Positions 22,791 through 32,608 of a DNA stretch of 64,000 nucleotides are shown piece by piece; the stretch's first letter is position 1, and each line of letters opens with the position of its first letter. The translations under genes and the position numbers were made by a program. The stretch covers positions 43,389,361-43,453,360 of the forward strand of contig OX031064.1 of assembly GCA_943736015.1 (NCBI GenBank). Direction: 5' to 3'. Under the pieces are notes generated by a model. It searched no databases and was not told the DNA's origin. It saw nothing but the letters and a program-made list of their open reading frames with translations. The DNA comes from Tridacna crocea (Eukaryota > Mollusca > Bivalvia > Cardiida > Cardiidae).

Positions 22791-23230
22791 CATTTTGTGT
22801 TTCGTCCATTCCTCATTTATCATGTTTGTCTTATTTTGTTGCACATGTGTGTTATTTTCACCTCGCATTATTGTTTACTAAGTAAGTGTGCCCAATATGA
22901 CCTAAGTTGTAGACGGGCCTTAAAACGCTATTCATCATCATATTCATCACAAAGAGTTGATACATGTCAGACTGAAATCACAAGCCCTCGAAACTCCAAT
23001 GATTTAGCAAGGAACACAAAAATTTTCATTTGTCGATTACTGAACACCTTTACTTAAAGATAACACAATGGCAGGTCGTCTCTATATCGGACATAGTGTT
23101 ACTTTATACGATATTTAGGCGATGCGTCAATGTGATATTTTTATTAACTGTGTCGGAAAACGGAACAATATGGAAATTTCGAATTATGGATACGCCAATT
23201 AAGGTTCAATATCCTATGCTGAACTGAACA

Positions 23231-24109
23231 TCAGGATGGATCAGAACTATGTAACATTTTGTAACCAAGATAAAACCAGTCTTGAACAATGTAACTACCA
23301 TTCCGTTTGTAGTAACGCTGAACTTCAATCCCGGGATTTAAACGTCTTCGTCCTGTGTCAGAAAACATAGCATAAGTAACTTGTTGGTCGGTGTTCACTA
23401 GACCTTTAGACATAAAATAAGTCGCAGATCTTCGAAATTGCTCTGCGTATTGCGTTATCACAGTTTTCTGTCCTAGAAACAGTCCACCCCCAATCCAGAC
23501 CAAATTCTCTTTGAATATAAGATCAGGTTGTATCGACATGTCTCCTTGAAAAACCTGATTGACAGCCACTTGTGTTTCATTAAAATTTGGAGGCAAATGC
23601 AGACGAAATCTATTTTGTGTTGTTCTTGAACGCAAGTAGCCAAGGTCGATCCAAGCAAAATATTTTGTATTGAAGGGATCAAGCCGTGTAGCCCATTCAA
23701 TAACGTCGTATTTAGCATATTGGGAACATATATATGCAGAATTAACAGTGTTAGGGACAAACTTTGGGTAGTCCTTATAGGAAATAATTGTTTTGATTTT
23801 TCGTTCATTTTGAAACGCCCATGAAGAATTCCTCTTAATCAACATTATTTTCGTACTTGAGTCCTTTTGGCACTTTGATTTTATAAATGTGTAAAAGAGG
23901 TTGCAATCTGTATATATCATTAGGGGATTAGTCATCAAGCACAATGTTCTTGACCATCGAAAGTACATTCGCTCAGTTACATAATTGCCTTCCAAACTCT
24001 TTGAAATTGTCCCCAAATTGAAATAAGCAGACATCATGGTGATATCATCAGATATGCTTCCGGTTGGACTTCCGGTCTTTCGCAAAGATAATGTCGAGTC
24101 AGTGGTAAG
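23231..24109 (-). CDS. HtrL/YibB-like exon 2 (catalytic-type domain)
   Basis: It runs from the acceptor ttcttttcag to TGA. The open frame continues upstream to 24217 but that extension is intron. The splice choice is supported by phase agreement with exon 1 and by the exon starting just ahead of the conserved domain. Confidence 0.85.
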   Translation of the reverse strand, partial: LTTDSTLSLRKTGSPTGSISDDITMMSAYFNLGTISKSLEGNYVTERMYFRWSRTLCLMTNPLMIYTDCNLFYTFIKSKCQKDSSTKIMLIKRNSSWAFQNERKIKTIISYKDYPKFVPNTVNSAYICSQYAKYDVIEWATRLDPFNTKYFAWIDLGYLRSRTTQNRFRLHLPPNFNETQVAVNQVFQGDMSIQPDLIFKENLVWIGGGLFLGQKTVITQYAEQFRRSATYFMSKGLVNTDQQVTYAMFSDTGRRRLNPGIEVQRYYKRNGSYIVQDWFYLGYKMLHSSDPS

Positions 24110-24859
24110 CTGAAAAGAAATAGAGTTGGCTATTTTCGAGACGACATTTCTGTAGGATTGGTTTAGAATTGGCAACATTTTTACCATCAAAAGGTTTTTT
24201 TGCTCACATGAGCACAAAGTGCTCGTGATGAACTTCTGTGATCGTGCTGTGTCCGGTGTGCGCCGTCAACTTTGACCTTGTGCACGCACTACAGGCCACA
24301 TTTCCAGTCCGATCCTTATAAAACTGGGTCAGAATGTTTATCATGATCATATCTGGGGCGAGTTTGAAAATGGGTCATGTTGGGTCAAAAACTAGGTCAC
24401 TAGGGCAAATTTTAGATAAAACTTGTTTACGCTGTAGGTAAAGAGTTAAACGAACCGAAAACAGGCTTTTGAAAATACTTCGAGGGAAGGCAAAATGTTG
24501 GTAAGTAGTATTTCCCCTTTTCCCACAATATTTTGTATCTTATCAGACAAAAGCGCCATTTGAGCCACATTCAATTTGTCGTCTGCAGATACTCTCAGTT
24601 TGGTCTTATAAAAAATATTGTCATTTGGTAACAAGTAAAAAAAAAATGAGCCACGTCATTATTTCATTAGAGATCTCGGTAACTAATTTGCTGTTTACCA
24701 TCACGCCTGGTATAAAAAAAAAAAACATTAACTTACCTCATCTTGGAAGTTTCTTTGTTGTTTCCATATTCGCCGCAGAATGCAGACATTGAAAATATAC
24801 AGAATTACGTTAAGACAGATCAAACACTGGATAACTCGTATATACCGAACTTGAACCAT
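23231..24859 (-). CDS. HtrL/YibB-family type II membrane protein, two exons
   Basis: Exon 1 (24859-24737) and exon 2 (24109-23231) join in phase 0 through a gtaagt donor and ttcttttcag acceptor, giving 333 residues. Residues 1-10 are short and basic, and residues about 11-29 (CLICLNVILYIFNVCIL) form one hydrophobic segment followed by RRIWKQQR, so a type II signal-anchor is expected with the bulk luminal. The domain runs from about residue 60 (DDITMMSAYFNLG) through MIYTDCNLFY, DPFNTKYFAWIDLGYLRS and the late TDQQVTYAMF, an order typical of the HtrL_YibB family. That family is found in bacteria and in many invertebrates, has no firmly assigned reaction and resembles glycosyltransferases in layout. 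A Golgi or ER enzyme acting on sugars is an inference. The gene is complete, with start and stop in the window. Confidence 0.85.
24196..24435. mobile_element. Terminal fragment of an agctcacctgagcac-type element
   Basis: It starts tgctcacatgagcacaaagt gctcgtg, then gatcgtgctgtgtccgg and ggtcatgttgggtcaaaaac. This resembles the end of the array element at 6281 and is without array units. It fills much of the HtrL/YibB intron. Confidence 0.6.
24435..24638. mobile_element. TTAA-type MITE in the HtrL/YibB intron
   Basis: It starts gtaaagagttaaac and ends catttggtaacaag. The core is diverged at 24480-24530, with cccacaatatttt retained. Confidence 0.65.
24737..24859 (-). CDS. HtrL/YibB-like exon 1 (signal anchor)
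   Basis: It has 41 codons from ATG at 24859 to the gtaagt donor, MVQVRYIRVIQ then the hydrophobic stretch. It is too short for an ordinary open-frame search. It was chosen because it joins exon 2 in frame and supplies the membrane anchor expected for animal members of the family. Confidence 0.8.
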
Positions 24860-25125
24860 GTTTTTAGGTACCGAACTCTTACATACCGAGACTGAAACAC
24901 AGAACTCCTTGCTAAGACTAAACCGTGTTTTTGAAACACTGCACTCTTTATTTACCGAGAATACAACACCGAACTATATACTGACACTGGGCCATGCCTA
25001 TGAAATACCGAACCCTTATTTACCGAGTCATAATTTTTTAGGCACAGAGTTCCTATTTACCAAGAATAAAACACCGAACTCCGATATACCGAGACTGTCA
25101 TTAACTTGCCTGCCTTGTTTAACAA
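24840..25125. repeat. Degenerate accgaactc repeat at the 5' end of the HtrL/YibB gene
   Basis: The phrases accgaactc, ataccgag and gaaacac recur irregularly about every 30-45 bases on the plus strand. They overlap the start of exon 1 and the region where the promoter or 5' leader should be. Confidence 0.55.
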
Positions 25126-25184
25126 CCGACCGTGTCACAATGTAGACTGGTCCTTTGAAACACAGAAAACGTACCAACAGCGAA

Positions 25185-25290
25185 AAGTTTAGGCCCAGGT
25201 CAGCCTGTGCGGACTGCGCAGGCTGACCTGGGTCGATACTTTTCGCAAATGCATTCAGCCGCCCTTTCACAGAGCATGGCTCATATGTAA
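25185..25290. repeat. gcaggctgacctgggtcgata palindrome
   Basis: cccaggtcagcctgtgcgga is mirrored by tgcgcaggctgacctgggtc, and cagccgccctttcacagagc follows. Confidence 0.75.
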
Positions 25291-25436
25291 GGAAATATGG
25301 CATGGTTTTGTTTTCTATCGTATGTCGCACTTGCCTGGCTTTCTATACTGAAGGCAAACTCTTTTTAAAAGCCGAAACATGTTTTTATTGACCCAGATAT
25401 TGAAATTAAACTTTTTAATTGCTAAAAGCGACTCCC

Positions 25437-25515
25437 TGATCTTTTGTGGGTAGGGTAGATCAAGATCAGACTGCACTGAACGTGCAGCCTGGTCTTGGAT
25501 GTACCCTGTCCGTTA
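25437..25515. repeat. gatcagactgcac palindrome
   Basis: gatcaagatcagactgcact faces gtgcagcctggtcttggatg, followed by taccctgtccg. Confidence 0.75.
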
Positions 25516-25859
25516 AAGAGACATTTATTTGTTTTATCAGTCAATCAATCAATCTCGTAAAAGGGTAAATGACTATTTGGTACTATTACAGACTGAAATG
25601 GCACAGATAGCTATATGAAAAATAACGAAAACTATTTAATAATTCTCCGTTTGATTTTTTTAAATGAAAAATTGCATGAAATAAGATCCGTATACAGGCC
25701 GTAGAAATATAACAGCTACACTCTGGCAAAAGGGGGCTAAATGTATATATATTAGATCCCTAGTATCGAGTAAATCATCACACAAGAAAACACATCCATA
25801 AAATCCATTTTTCTCTATCAACTCATTGAATTATGAGGCACACTGGTTATTTAACACGC

Positions 25860-25990
25860 ACAAAATTTTACCCAAAGCAAAACGTATCGACCCAGGTCTG
25901 CCTGCGCGGACTGCGCAGGCTGACCTGGGTCGATCAGTTTTGCAGATGCATTAAGCCCCCTTTTCACAGAGCATGGCTAAAGGGTTTTTA
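25860..25990. repeat. gcaggctgacctgggtcgat palindrome
   Basis: cgacccaggtctgcctgcgc faces gcgcaggctgacctgggtcg, with the typical tail agcccccttttcacagagca. Confidence 0.8.
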
Positions 25991-26164
25991 AATTACATTA
26001 AGTTACTTCTTTTGTGTTTAACATGGTTAACAACCACATAACAAAGACTGGTATTGTCAAAAAGCAAAAACGAAAATTGAAAAGAAAGAGCACGTTCAAA
26101 TTGCGAAAGAGATCTATCTCACATCTATACACGTCTTCCTTTTAACTTTTATTATATGATATGA

Positions 26165-26250
26165 TCTTGATATATCATCGGTTTGCTTCCAAAACCTCGT
26201 AACTACAGCTCGTAACAAGCTGTAGTTACGAAGGTTTGGAAGTAAACAGA
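26165..26250. repeat. Long hairpin
   Basis: aaacctcgtaactacagctc gtaac faces caagctgtagttacgaaggtt, with further matching of tatcatcggtttgcttcc and ggaagtaaacagacgata outside. A decayed relative is at 37725-37790. Confidence 0.75.
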
Positions 26251-26349
26251 CGATATGCATGTTCAGACTGCACAGAACATACATTTTGATCTTTAATCTA
26301 CATTGTCCGATATGGAGATATTTACCACCAAAAAGATATTTTTTAAATT

Positions 26350-27180
26350 ATTATAATAATAATTACAACACCAAGGTATCAGGCTGCTGAGAGCGACTCG
26401 CTGACCTTTATCGGACAGTGTAGATCAAGACCAGACTGTACAGAACATGCAGTCTGATCTTTGATCTCCACTGCCCGATAAGGAGATATTTCCCACCAAA
26501 AGATATTTTTCCAATTATAATAATAATTACAACTGCCAAGGTATCAAGCTGCTGAGTTCGACTCACTGACCCTTTCGCAGACAATTTAGATCAAGATCAG
26601 ACTGCACAGAACGTGCGGTCTGATCTTTGATTTACACTGTCCGATAAGGAGATATTTCCCTATAAAAAAAATATTTTTTCAAATTATTATAATGATAATT
26701 ACAACGTTAAGGTCTCAGGCTGCTGAGTTCGACTCACTGACCCTTTCGCAGACAATTTAGATCAAGATCAGACTGCACAGAACGTGCGGTCTGATCTTTG
26801 ATTTACACTGTCCGATAAGGAGATATTTCCCTATAAAAAAAATATTTTTTCAAATTATTATAATGATAATTACAACGTTAAGGTCTCAGGCTGCTGAGTT
26901 CGACTCACTGACCCTTTCGCAGACAATTTAGATCAAGATCAGACTGCACAGAACGTGCGGTCTGATCTTTGATTTACACTGTCCGATAAGGAGATATTTC
27001 CCTATAAAAAAAATATTTTTTCAAATTATTATAATGATAATTACAACGTTAAGGTCTCAGGCTGCTGAGTTCGACTCACTGACTTTTTCGCGGACAATGT
27101 AGATCAAGATCAGACCGTGCAGTCCGATCTTTGATCTACACTCCCCGATAAGGTGATATTTTCCGAACAGAAATATTATT
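26350..27180. repeat. 171 bp tandem array carrying a gatcagactgcac palindrome in each unit
   Basis: The phrase acaatttagatcaagatcag begins at 26581, 26752 and 26923 and in mutated form at 27094, an exact spacing of 171. A looser unit begins near 26415. The middle units are virtually identical, including ctataaaaaaaatattt, so the array expanded or was homogenised recently. Each unit centres on gatcagactgcac / gtgcggtctgatc. Confidence 0.9.
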
Positions 27181-27364
27181 GAAATAGCCCGATTTGGGTT
27201 CGTACTATTAGCTTTAAGGTTTCGCTTCAGTTATATTGCCAGGATAAGAAATAAGTCTTTATGGGCTGAATTAAAACAAGAGACATTTTTAAATAGGAAA
27301 AAGATAGGAAATGTTGCTGTACTAAGGTTTTTATTTTTCTGGCCAGAATATGTAACAAAAAAAG

Positions 27365-27675
27365 TGGACAGAGTAGATCTAAGATCAGACTGCACGGTCT
27401 GTGCAGTCTGATCTTGATCTATACTGTCCACATAATACAAGTTAAGTCGGTTCCAGCGCTTTAAGGGTAAAAAAAAAAAAAACATCTTAAAAGTCAGTTG
27501 AACTATGCTATATACTGGGATTATGACTTAATTATTTTCTGAAGTATATTAACCCTTTGGCCGCTTATCCGCGACTCACAGACGTTTTGCAGACAGCATA
27601 GATCAAGATCAAACTGCACAGAACGTGCAGTCTGATCTTGGATCTACGCTGTCCGATCTGGAGACTTTTTTCCCC
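27365..27675. repeat. Two gatcagactgcac palindromic elements (27365-27432 and 27551-27675)
   Basis: The first is a nearly perfect palindrome, gtggacagagtagatctaag and mirror. The second shows the fuller element: ttaaccctttggccgct, the hairpin, then cgctgtccgatctggagac. Confidence 0.8.
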
Positions 27676-27990
27676 GAAACATACCTTTGATGTTTGATGT
27701 CTATCTTGAAATTATTCGTTATTACTTTTGTCAAAAAAAGGGAGGTAATTATTATCTTGCTATGTAATGAGAATGTAGTGGTTTTAGATTTATAAATGAT
27801 AATTCTATGAAGGAAAAAAAGAAAAAAGTGGCTCGGTTAAAGTAGTACTATAATACTCATTTTTAGTGATAGCAAGTTGTTTAAGATAATACCATAGTAG
27901 AGACTGTTGTCCATTAGAAACATCTATATGGGTTTTCAACCAGTTTTCAGCCAATTTTTCATCACATTTCATCCTTATTATATCAAATTA
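27676..27990. repeat. ~350 bp aaggtaag...cttacctt element, partial copy
   Basis: gggaggtaattattatcttg, gtggttttagatttataaat and gataattctatgaagg are shared with 33866-34236 and 38825-39193. Both ends are degraded here. Confidence 0.6.
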
Positions 27991-28320
27991 TAATCATTCT
28001 TGTATCTTGAAGCCAAATCTTGCCCCTGATGGCTGCAAAGTTGCATATATTACAACGGACAGCACGTTGAATGCAGCTCATGTTTTAGGGGCCTTCAAAG
28101 CAATTTTTGATTAACGCTTCCGGTTTTGAATGAGAATATATATCCACTCGTCACAATTCGGCCGATTCCGTACCCATCACCGAAGTATGCCGAATGAATA
28201 TATATCCTTGGAGTTTTTCTATCGACGGTATATTAACAATTTATCTGTCCATGTTTACACAGCTGAACAATTCTATACACACTCAAGTTTTAATAGCTTT
28301 AAATATCAGTATGCAACACT

Positions 28321-28689
28321 CTATGATTCTATATTTTCTATTGATCGATTTAGTTCCCCTAATACCTCCACAGACACACGTAGTTTCCGTATAGTATGCC
28401 GGAAAATGACGAAAACTAGATTTCGGATTTCGTCGCAACTCAATGCGTGAAAAGGTCTCATCCAGGTCTTCACATGACAGCTTTTACCTTCCAAGGGGGT
28501 CCCATAACTGCGATAAATGTAGTACATATTTGCTTGAACAGTATTCTTCAGTCTGTTGTATAAATATCGAAGCTTTCTGTGCAAGTGGACATCTTCGAAC
28601 GGGGCGCAGACATCCATGCCTGGCCTGGTTAGTATCTTAAATATGTGGACAGCTTCGGAAATATTGGCGTACATAATGGTTACGTTATT
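28321..28689 (-). CDS. Unrecognised gene, terminal exon
   Basis: 122 codons plus stop. The open frame extends upstream into a MITE, but a good acceptor (cctattttatcaacag) sits exactly where unique sequence begins, so the MITE part is intron. Confidence 0.6.
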   Translation of the reverse strand, partial: NNVTIMYANISEAVHIFKILTRPGMDVCAPFEDVHLHRKLRYLYNRLKNTVQANMYYIYRSYGTPLEGKSCHVKTWMRPFHALSCDEIRNLVFVIFRHTIRKLRVSVEVLGELNRSIENIES

Positions 28690-30897
28690 CTGTTGATAAA
28701 ATAGGGGAAAAAATCTGATTAACTCTTTACCAAACGACAAAATTTTAGGCTGGTCCAAATGGAAAGCATTTGCAGACGACAAAATAAAAGTGAATGAAAT
28801 CTTGAAATTTGTTTTGTAAAGGGTAGAAAACACTGTGGAAAAAAGGAGAAAATGCTGGTTACCAGCATTTTCTCCTTTTTCCACATTTTTTTCTAAAGGC
28901 TTCTTTCTCAGGGTCGTCAATAGAAGGGATTGTTTGTTAATGGCTTTTAGTAGGCTTTTCAATGATTCCATCGAACATCAATACCTAAGATATAAACACA
29001 AAACAACAGAGAACGTTCAAACATTTTTAACTGAGCTGTTTTTCGAGGAAAACATCGTGGTATTGTCGTCTGACGTCGTTTTCGTTGTCGCGCAAAAACT
29101 TTGACACGTTCAACAAGAAATAGCTTTAAAAACAAATAGACGGCAAAATTTTGCCATTAAACAGGCAGGGGTATATAGGTAGGTAGGCCTATATAAATAA
29201 AACTCCCACTAGATTCTCTGTTATTACTTATATTCACAGGTAATCAATCTAACCCTTAGCCGACGAAGCGCGACTTAAGGTGCTTTTGCGTTTAATGTAG
29301 ATCAAGATCAGACTGTACAAAACGTGATCTGATCTTGGATCTTCACTGTCCTATGAGGAGTTATTTTTCCCCCTCTTGAAGTAGAACTTCCCTTCTGAGT
29401 GCCCCAATTCGATGAAAATTGACGTCGCTGGGAAATGACGTGACTGAAATCTTGGTATTACGCGCCAAAACGTGGAGCTTGGCGCATAATCTTGATGTTA
29501 ATCTTGACCGACGTCGTCATTTTGGATGTTGTATTGCTAGTGTAGTGTCATATACACGAGGCTCCCGAAAGGGAAACTGCCTCTACGTTGGTTTTTGCCG
29601 GTGTACATGATATGTATGTTCGGGGCATATTATCCAATCAGATCACGAAAAATTTCTTTACAGTATGATAAAGATAGCTATACCTACCCGACATGCGTTA
29701 GGATAACAATACAAAATGTGTAGCCATCTCGGATTTTCAGGTGCCTGGTAAAACTCGCGAGCTGCTGACCACTGTTCATGGAATAGAATAGAACAGACTT
29801 AAATAATGTGAGTTATACTCTGTCAAAAAAGGGGGCTTAATACGTCTGCGAAAGTACCCATGCTTTCTTGGATTTCCTTTTATTAGTACTCCTTACATAA
29901 CCACTGAGCTAAAGAGGATTCTCCTTAACGCGCAGTTGTTAGGTACTGTATTTAAACCGGAATGAAACCATGCTTGAAGGAGTGGTCTCCCATAACAACA
30001 GTCTAGCAAAAAGGGTTTAACTCATTACCAAACGACAAAATTTAAGGCTTGTCCAAATCGAAAGCATCTGCAGACGACGAAAAAGAAATGACTGCAAATT
30101 TGAAATTTATTTTGTGAAGAGTTGAAAACATTGTGGGAAAAGGAGAAAATGCTGTTACCAGCATTTTCTCCTTTTCCCACAATATTTTCTAAAGGCTTCT
30201 TTCTCAGGTTCGTCAAAAGTAGGGATAGTGTGGTAAAGGGTTAATGCGTCACAGTGATATGCAATATAGCAAGCAAGTCATCACATATTCATGGATCAGT
30301 AAGCCTGAATCCTGAGGTAGCATGGTCTTGGGACATGCAGAAAAATTACTGTGTAAAGTTTTGGCACAATTCTACTAACGCAGATTGATTAAATAGGTCG
30401 ATATTTTTTGGCAAACACATTAAATCCCTTTTTCATGTTAGACTGGTCCAAATTGAAAATACTTGCAGACGACAAATTAAACGTAACTCAAAAATTGAAA
30501 TTTGTTTCCAGCAGGGTAGAAAACATAGTGGGAAAAGGAGAAAATGCTGATTACTAGCATTTTCTCCTTTTCCCACAATGTTTTCAAAAGGTTTCTATCT
30601 CAGGGTCGTTAAAACCAGGGATTGTTTGGTAAAGGATTAAAAGTAGATACAGACGTAATCAAAGTAAAAAGGATACAAAATAACTTACATAAAAGGCAAA
30701 TTCTCCGGTCAAGTTGTTCAGTATTTCCAATGTATTTGATATCAGATTCGGCACAGACTCCGGGTCAATTAATGACTGTGCTGATTCGTCACTGTGTAGT
30801 GGTGGTTGACCCGACAGAGGGTCGTTGCATATGTTCGTAGCGTCGTTGGATATGTATGTTGGACAGTGTCTCCGGAGCACGTGTGCACCAGTCAATC
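28321..30897 (-). CDS. Unrecognised protein, last two exons; possibly a secreted four-helix type
   Basis: The exon at 30897-30689 (acceptor aaatctag, donor gtaagt) joins the exon at 28689-28321 (acceptor ttatcaacag, TGA stop) in phase 0, giving about 192 residues. An earlier exon must donate one base and the start, and I could not find it. The N part has HCPTYISNDATNICND, then Pro/Ser-rich sequence. The rest looks largely helical: VPNLISNTLEILNNLTGEF, ISEAVHIFKIL, LHRKLRYLYNRLKNTVQANM and CDEIRNLVFVIFRHTIRKL. Five cysteines and Asn-x-Ser/Thr sites (NLT, NVT, NIS, NRS) suggest an extracellular protein. I do not recognise the family. A helical-cytokine fold is a guess from helix spacing only. 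Both exons lack repeat sequence. Confidence 0.55.
28719..28948. mobile_element. TTAA-type MITE, 30 bases from a splice acceptor
   Basis: It starts ttaactctttaccaaac and ends gtttgttaatgg. The hairpin is at 28838-28886. It is located in the intron of the 28321-30897 gene. Confidence 0.8.
29250..29365. repeat. gatcagactgtac palindromic element
   Basis: It starts taacccttagccgacgaagc. The centre is gatcaagatcagactg facing gatctgatcttggatc, then cactgtcc. Confidence 0.7.
30017..30244. mobile_element. TTAA-type palindromic MITE, complete
   Basis: It starts ttaactcattaccaaacg and ends ggtaaagggttaa. The clean core is at 30127-30185. Confidence 0.88.
30438..30640. mobile_element. TTAA-type MITE, left end lost
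   Basis: It begins inside the element at gttagactggtccaaattg and ends ggtaaaggattaa. The perfect core is at 30528-30583. It lies 49 bases past the donor of the 30897-30689 exon. Confidence 0.8.
30689..30897 (-). CDS. Unrecognised gene, penultimate exon
   Basis: 209 bases: two bases of a split codon and 69 codons. It encodes TGAHVLRRHCPTYISNDATN and on to TGEFAFY. The donor gtaagt is a strong match. Confidence 0.55.
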
Positions 30898-31023
30898 CTA
30901 GATTTAAGAGACAGTTTATGAATGATTTGAAACTCGCAAAATAAACAAAAATACAACTATACAATATAGCCTATGATCGGTTGAAACAGTGACTTGCAAA
31001 AAAAAAATATATCGTCCGGTTTT

Positions 31024-31028
<5 letters not shown>

Positions 31029-31055
<27 letters not shown>

Positions 31056-31056
31056 T
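31029..31056. repeat. GA microsatellite
   Basis: About fourteen GA units in a row. A short CT run follows at 31151-31169. Confidence 0.95.
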
Positions 31057-31174
31057 CCTCCGCACAATATTTTTTCCAAGCCACTGCCCGCTTTTCCATA
31101 TAACCAAACAATGGTCAATTAAATAGTTTGTGTTCATTTATCTATTGGCAGCTCTCTCTCTCTCTCTCTGCCAT

Positions 31175-31570
31175 TATGTCCCACTAGATGGCATTCTACA
31201 AATACTCATCTATCTAATTTGGGCATCTTGGGTACAGAACCGGACTACTTTTCTGCGCGACAACCGTTACTTTGAATTTCAAATTAAAATAAACGTTTGC
31301 TAACTAAAATGCTACCTGGTGCGATTCATTCAGCTACGATCAGCATTTTAGAAAGATATGGAGCTAAAATAGGCCTGATTTCTCCTAAAACGTATTGATA
31401 AAAGCCATTTTCTCTACTGCTACTTTATAGCGCGTAATACTACAGTCTCCCGAATATCGGGGAGAGTGATGCGTCATAGAAGACCGGTCGAATCTTCGAA
31501 GAATATGACATTTCCAGACAACGCTCTCTCTGCTCAAGTTTCTTTCCGATGATTGATAATAGTCAAATGA
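31175..31570. repeat. Dispersed ~380 bp repeat, copy 1
   Basis: It shares actagatggcattctacaa, ccgttactttgaatttcaaa, aaaatgctacctgg and tcgaatcttcgaagaatatg with 41745-42100 and 46615-46980. No terminal repeats or coding frame were seen. Class unknown. Confidence 0.75.
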
Positions 31571-31782
31571 GACAGGAATCATTGCTTTCCAACCGATTAT
31601 TTAGTTTCCCTCGCGCTTATCTTTTCCATCGGTATAAACTATGTGTTTTACGAGATGAATAGTGACTTGTTTTCTTGATGACTTGTTTCGTTAAACATTT
31701 TTTTTTTTAAACAGCGTTTGATTAACTCTGTTACAAGTAAACAAAATCAGCTGGAACTCGTGAGTGGGGCACTTGTGCGTTC

Positions 31783-31785
<3 letters not shown>

Positions 31786-31837
<52 letters not shown>

Positions 31838-31838
31838 A
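31786..31838. repeat. GA microsatellite with G run
   Basis: About twenty-two GA units end in a run of seven G. Confidence 0.95.
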
Positions 31839-32173
31839 CAAAATGGGGGTAATACTGGAAAATACATTACCAAATAGAAGGAACAAGAATGGAACTAGTC
31901 GCAAAAACATCTTAAATTTTGATGACGACGTTTGTCAGAAAATCTTGGTGTTTTGTAATTATTTCTTCAAATTGTTTGTACCGAAAATTTATGAATGTGG
32001 AAAGCAACTACGGGTACTTATATACTCTATTTCTTTGATTGGAAATCCATAAGCTTAAATTAGAAAACATCAAATTCCCAATTAAGGGTACTTCCTGTCC
32101 AGAACGGGCTACAAGATTCGAAAAATATTCGAGGTATGATTCAGAAACAATTTTCCATTCTACGATGTTTTCA

Positions 32174-32407
32174 TTCAACCCTTTACCGCACCATGCCGGG
32201 TTTTAACGACTGGGGAAAAGGAGTCTTTTTAAAAACATTGTGGGAAAGGGAGAAATGCTGGTAACCAGCATTTTCTCCTTTTCCCACAATGTTTTTTATC
32301 CTATCACAGAAAAAAAATGCACCATTTGAGCCACATTGAAATTGTTGCTTGCATAATACTTCCGGTTTGAACAGAGCTTAAAAATCGTCGTTAGGCAAAG
32401 AGATCAA
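32174..32407. mobile_element. TTAA-type palindromic MITE, ends mutated
   Basis: It starts tcaaccctttaccgc and ends gcaaagagatcaac. The core is at 32239-32293. Confidence 0.75.
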
Positions 32408-32486
32408 CCTTAACGTGCCAAATAAGTGAAAAGAAAAATAGCCAATGGTAAATAGCCAAATCGTACTATTTAAAAGCTATTTTGTT

Positions 32487-32530
32487 TGGGGTGGGGGAGT
32501 GGGGATGGGGGAGTGGGGATGGGGGTGGTG
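32487..32530 (+). other. G-rich tract, possible quadruplex
   Basis: Runs of four to five G recur (ggggtgggggagtggggatg, then again). This gives more than four G-tracts within 44 bases on the plus strand. Confidence 0.7.
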
Positions 32531-32541
32531 TTATCTCAGTA

Positions 32542-32608
32542 TCGGACAGTGTAGATCTAAGATCAGACTGCGCGTTCTGTGCAGTCTGATCTTAATCTAC
32601 ACTGTCCG
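32542..32608. repeat. gatcagactgcgc palindrome, near perfect
   Basis: cggacagtgtagatctaaga is mirrored by tcttaatctacactgtccg. It is joined directly to the G-rich tract. Confidence 0.85.

Noticed and set aside
24110..24217. Upstream extension of the HtrL/YibB frame (MCSCEQKNLL...)
   Set aside because: It runs into a transposon end and past a good acceptor at 24110. Exon 1 at 24737-24859 gives a better start with a membrane anchor.
26350..27180. CRISPR-like array
   Set aside because: Repeats are 171 bp with no unique spacers, in animal DNA. It is a tandem satellite.
28721..28971. N-terminal half of the 216-residue minus-strand frame (28321-28971) as protein
   Set aside because: It translates the palindromic MITE, and the same peptides (KGENAGNQHFLL, ILSFGKEL) appear from many copies. 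A splice acceptor marks where the real exon starts.
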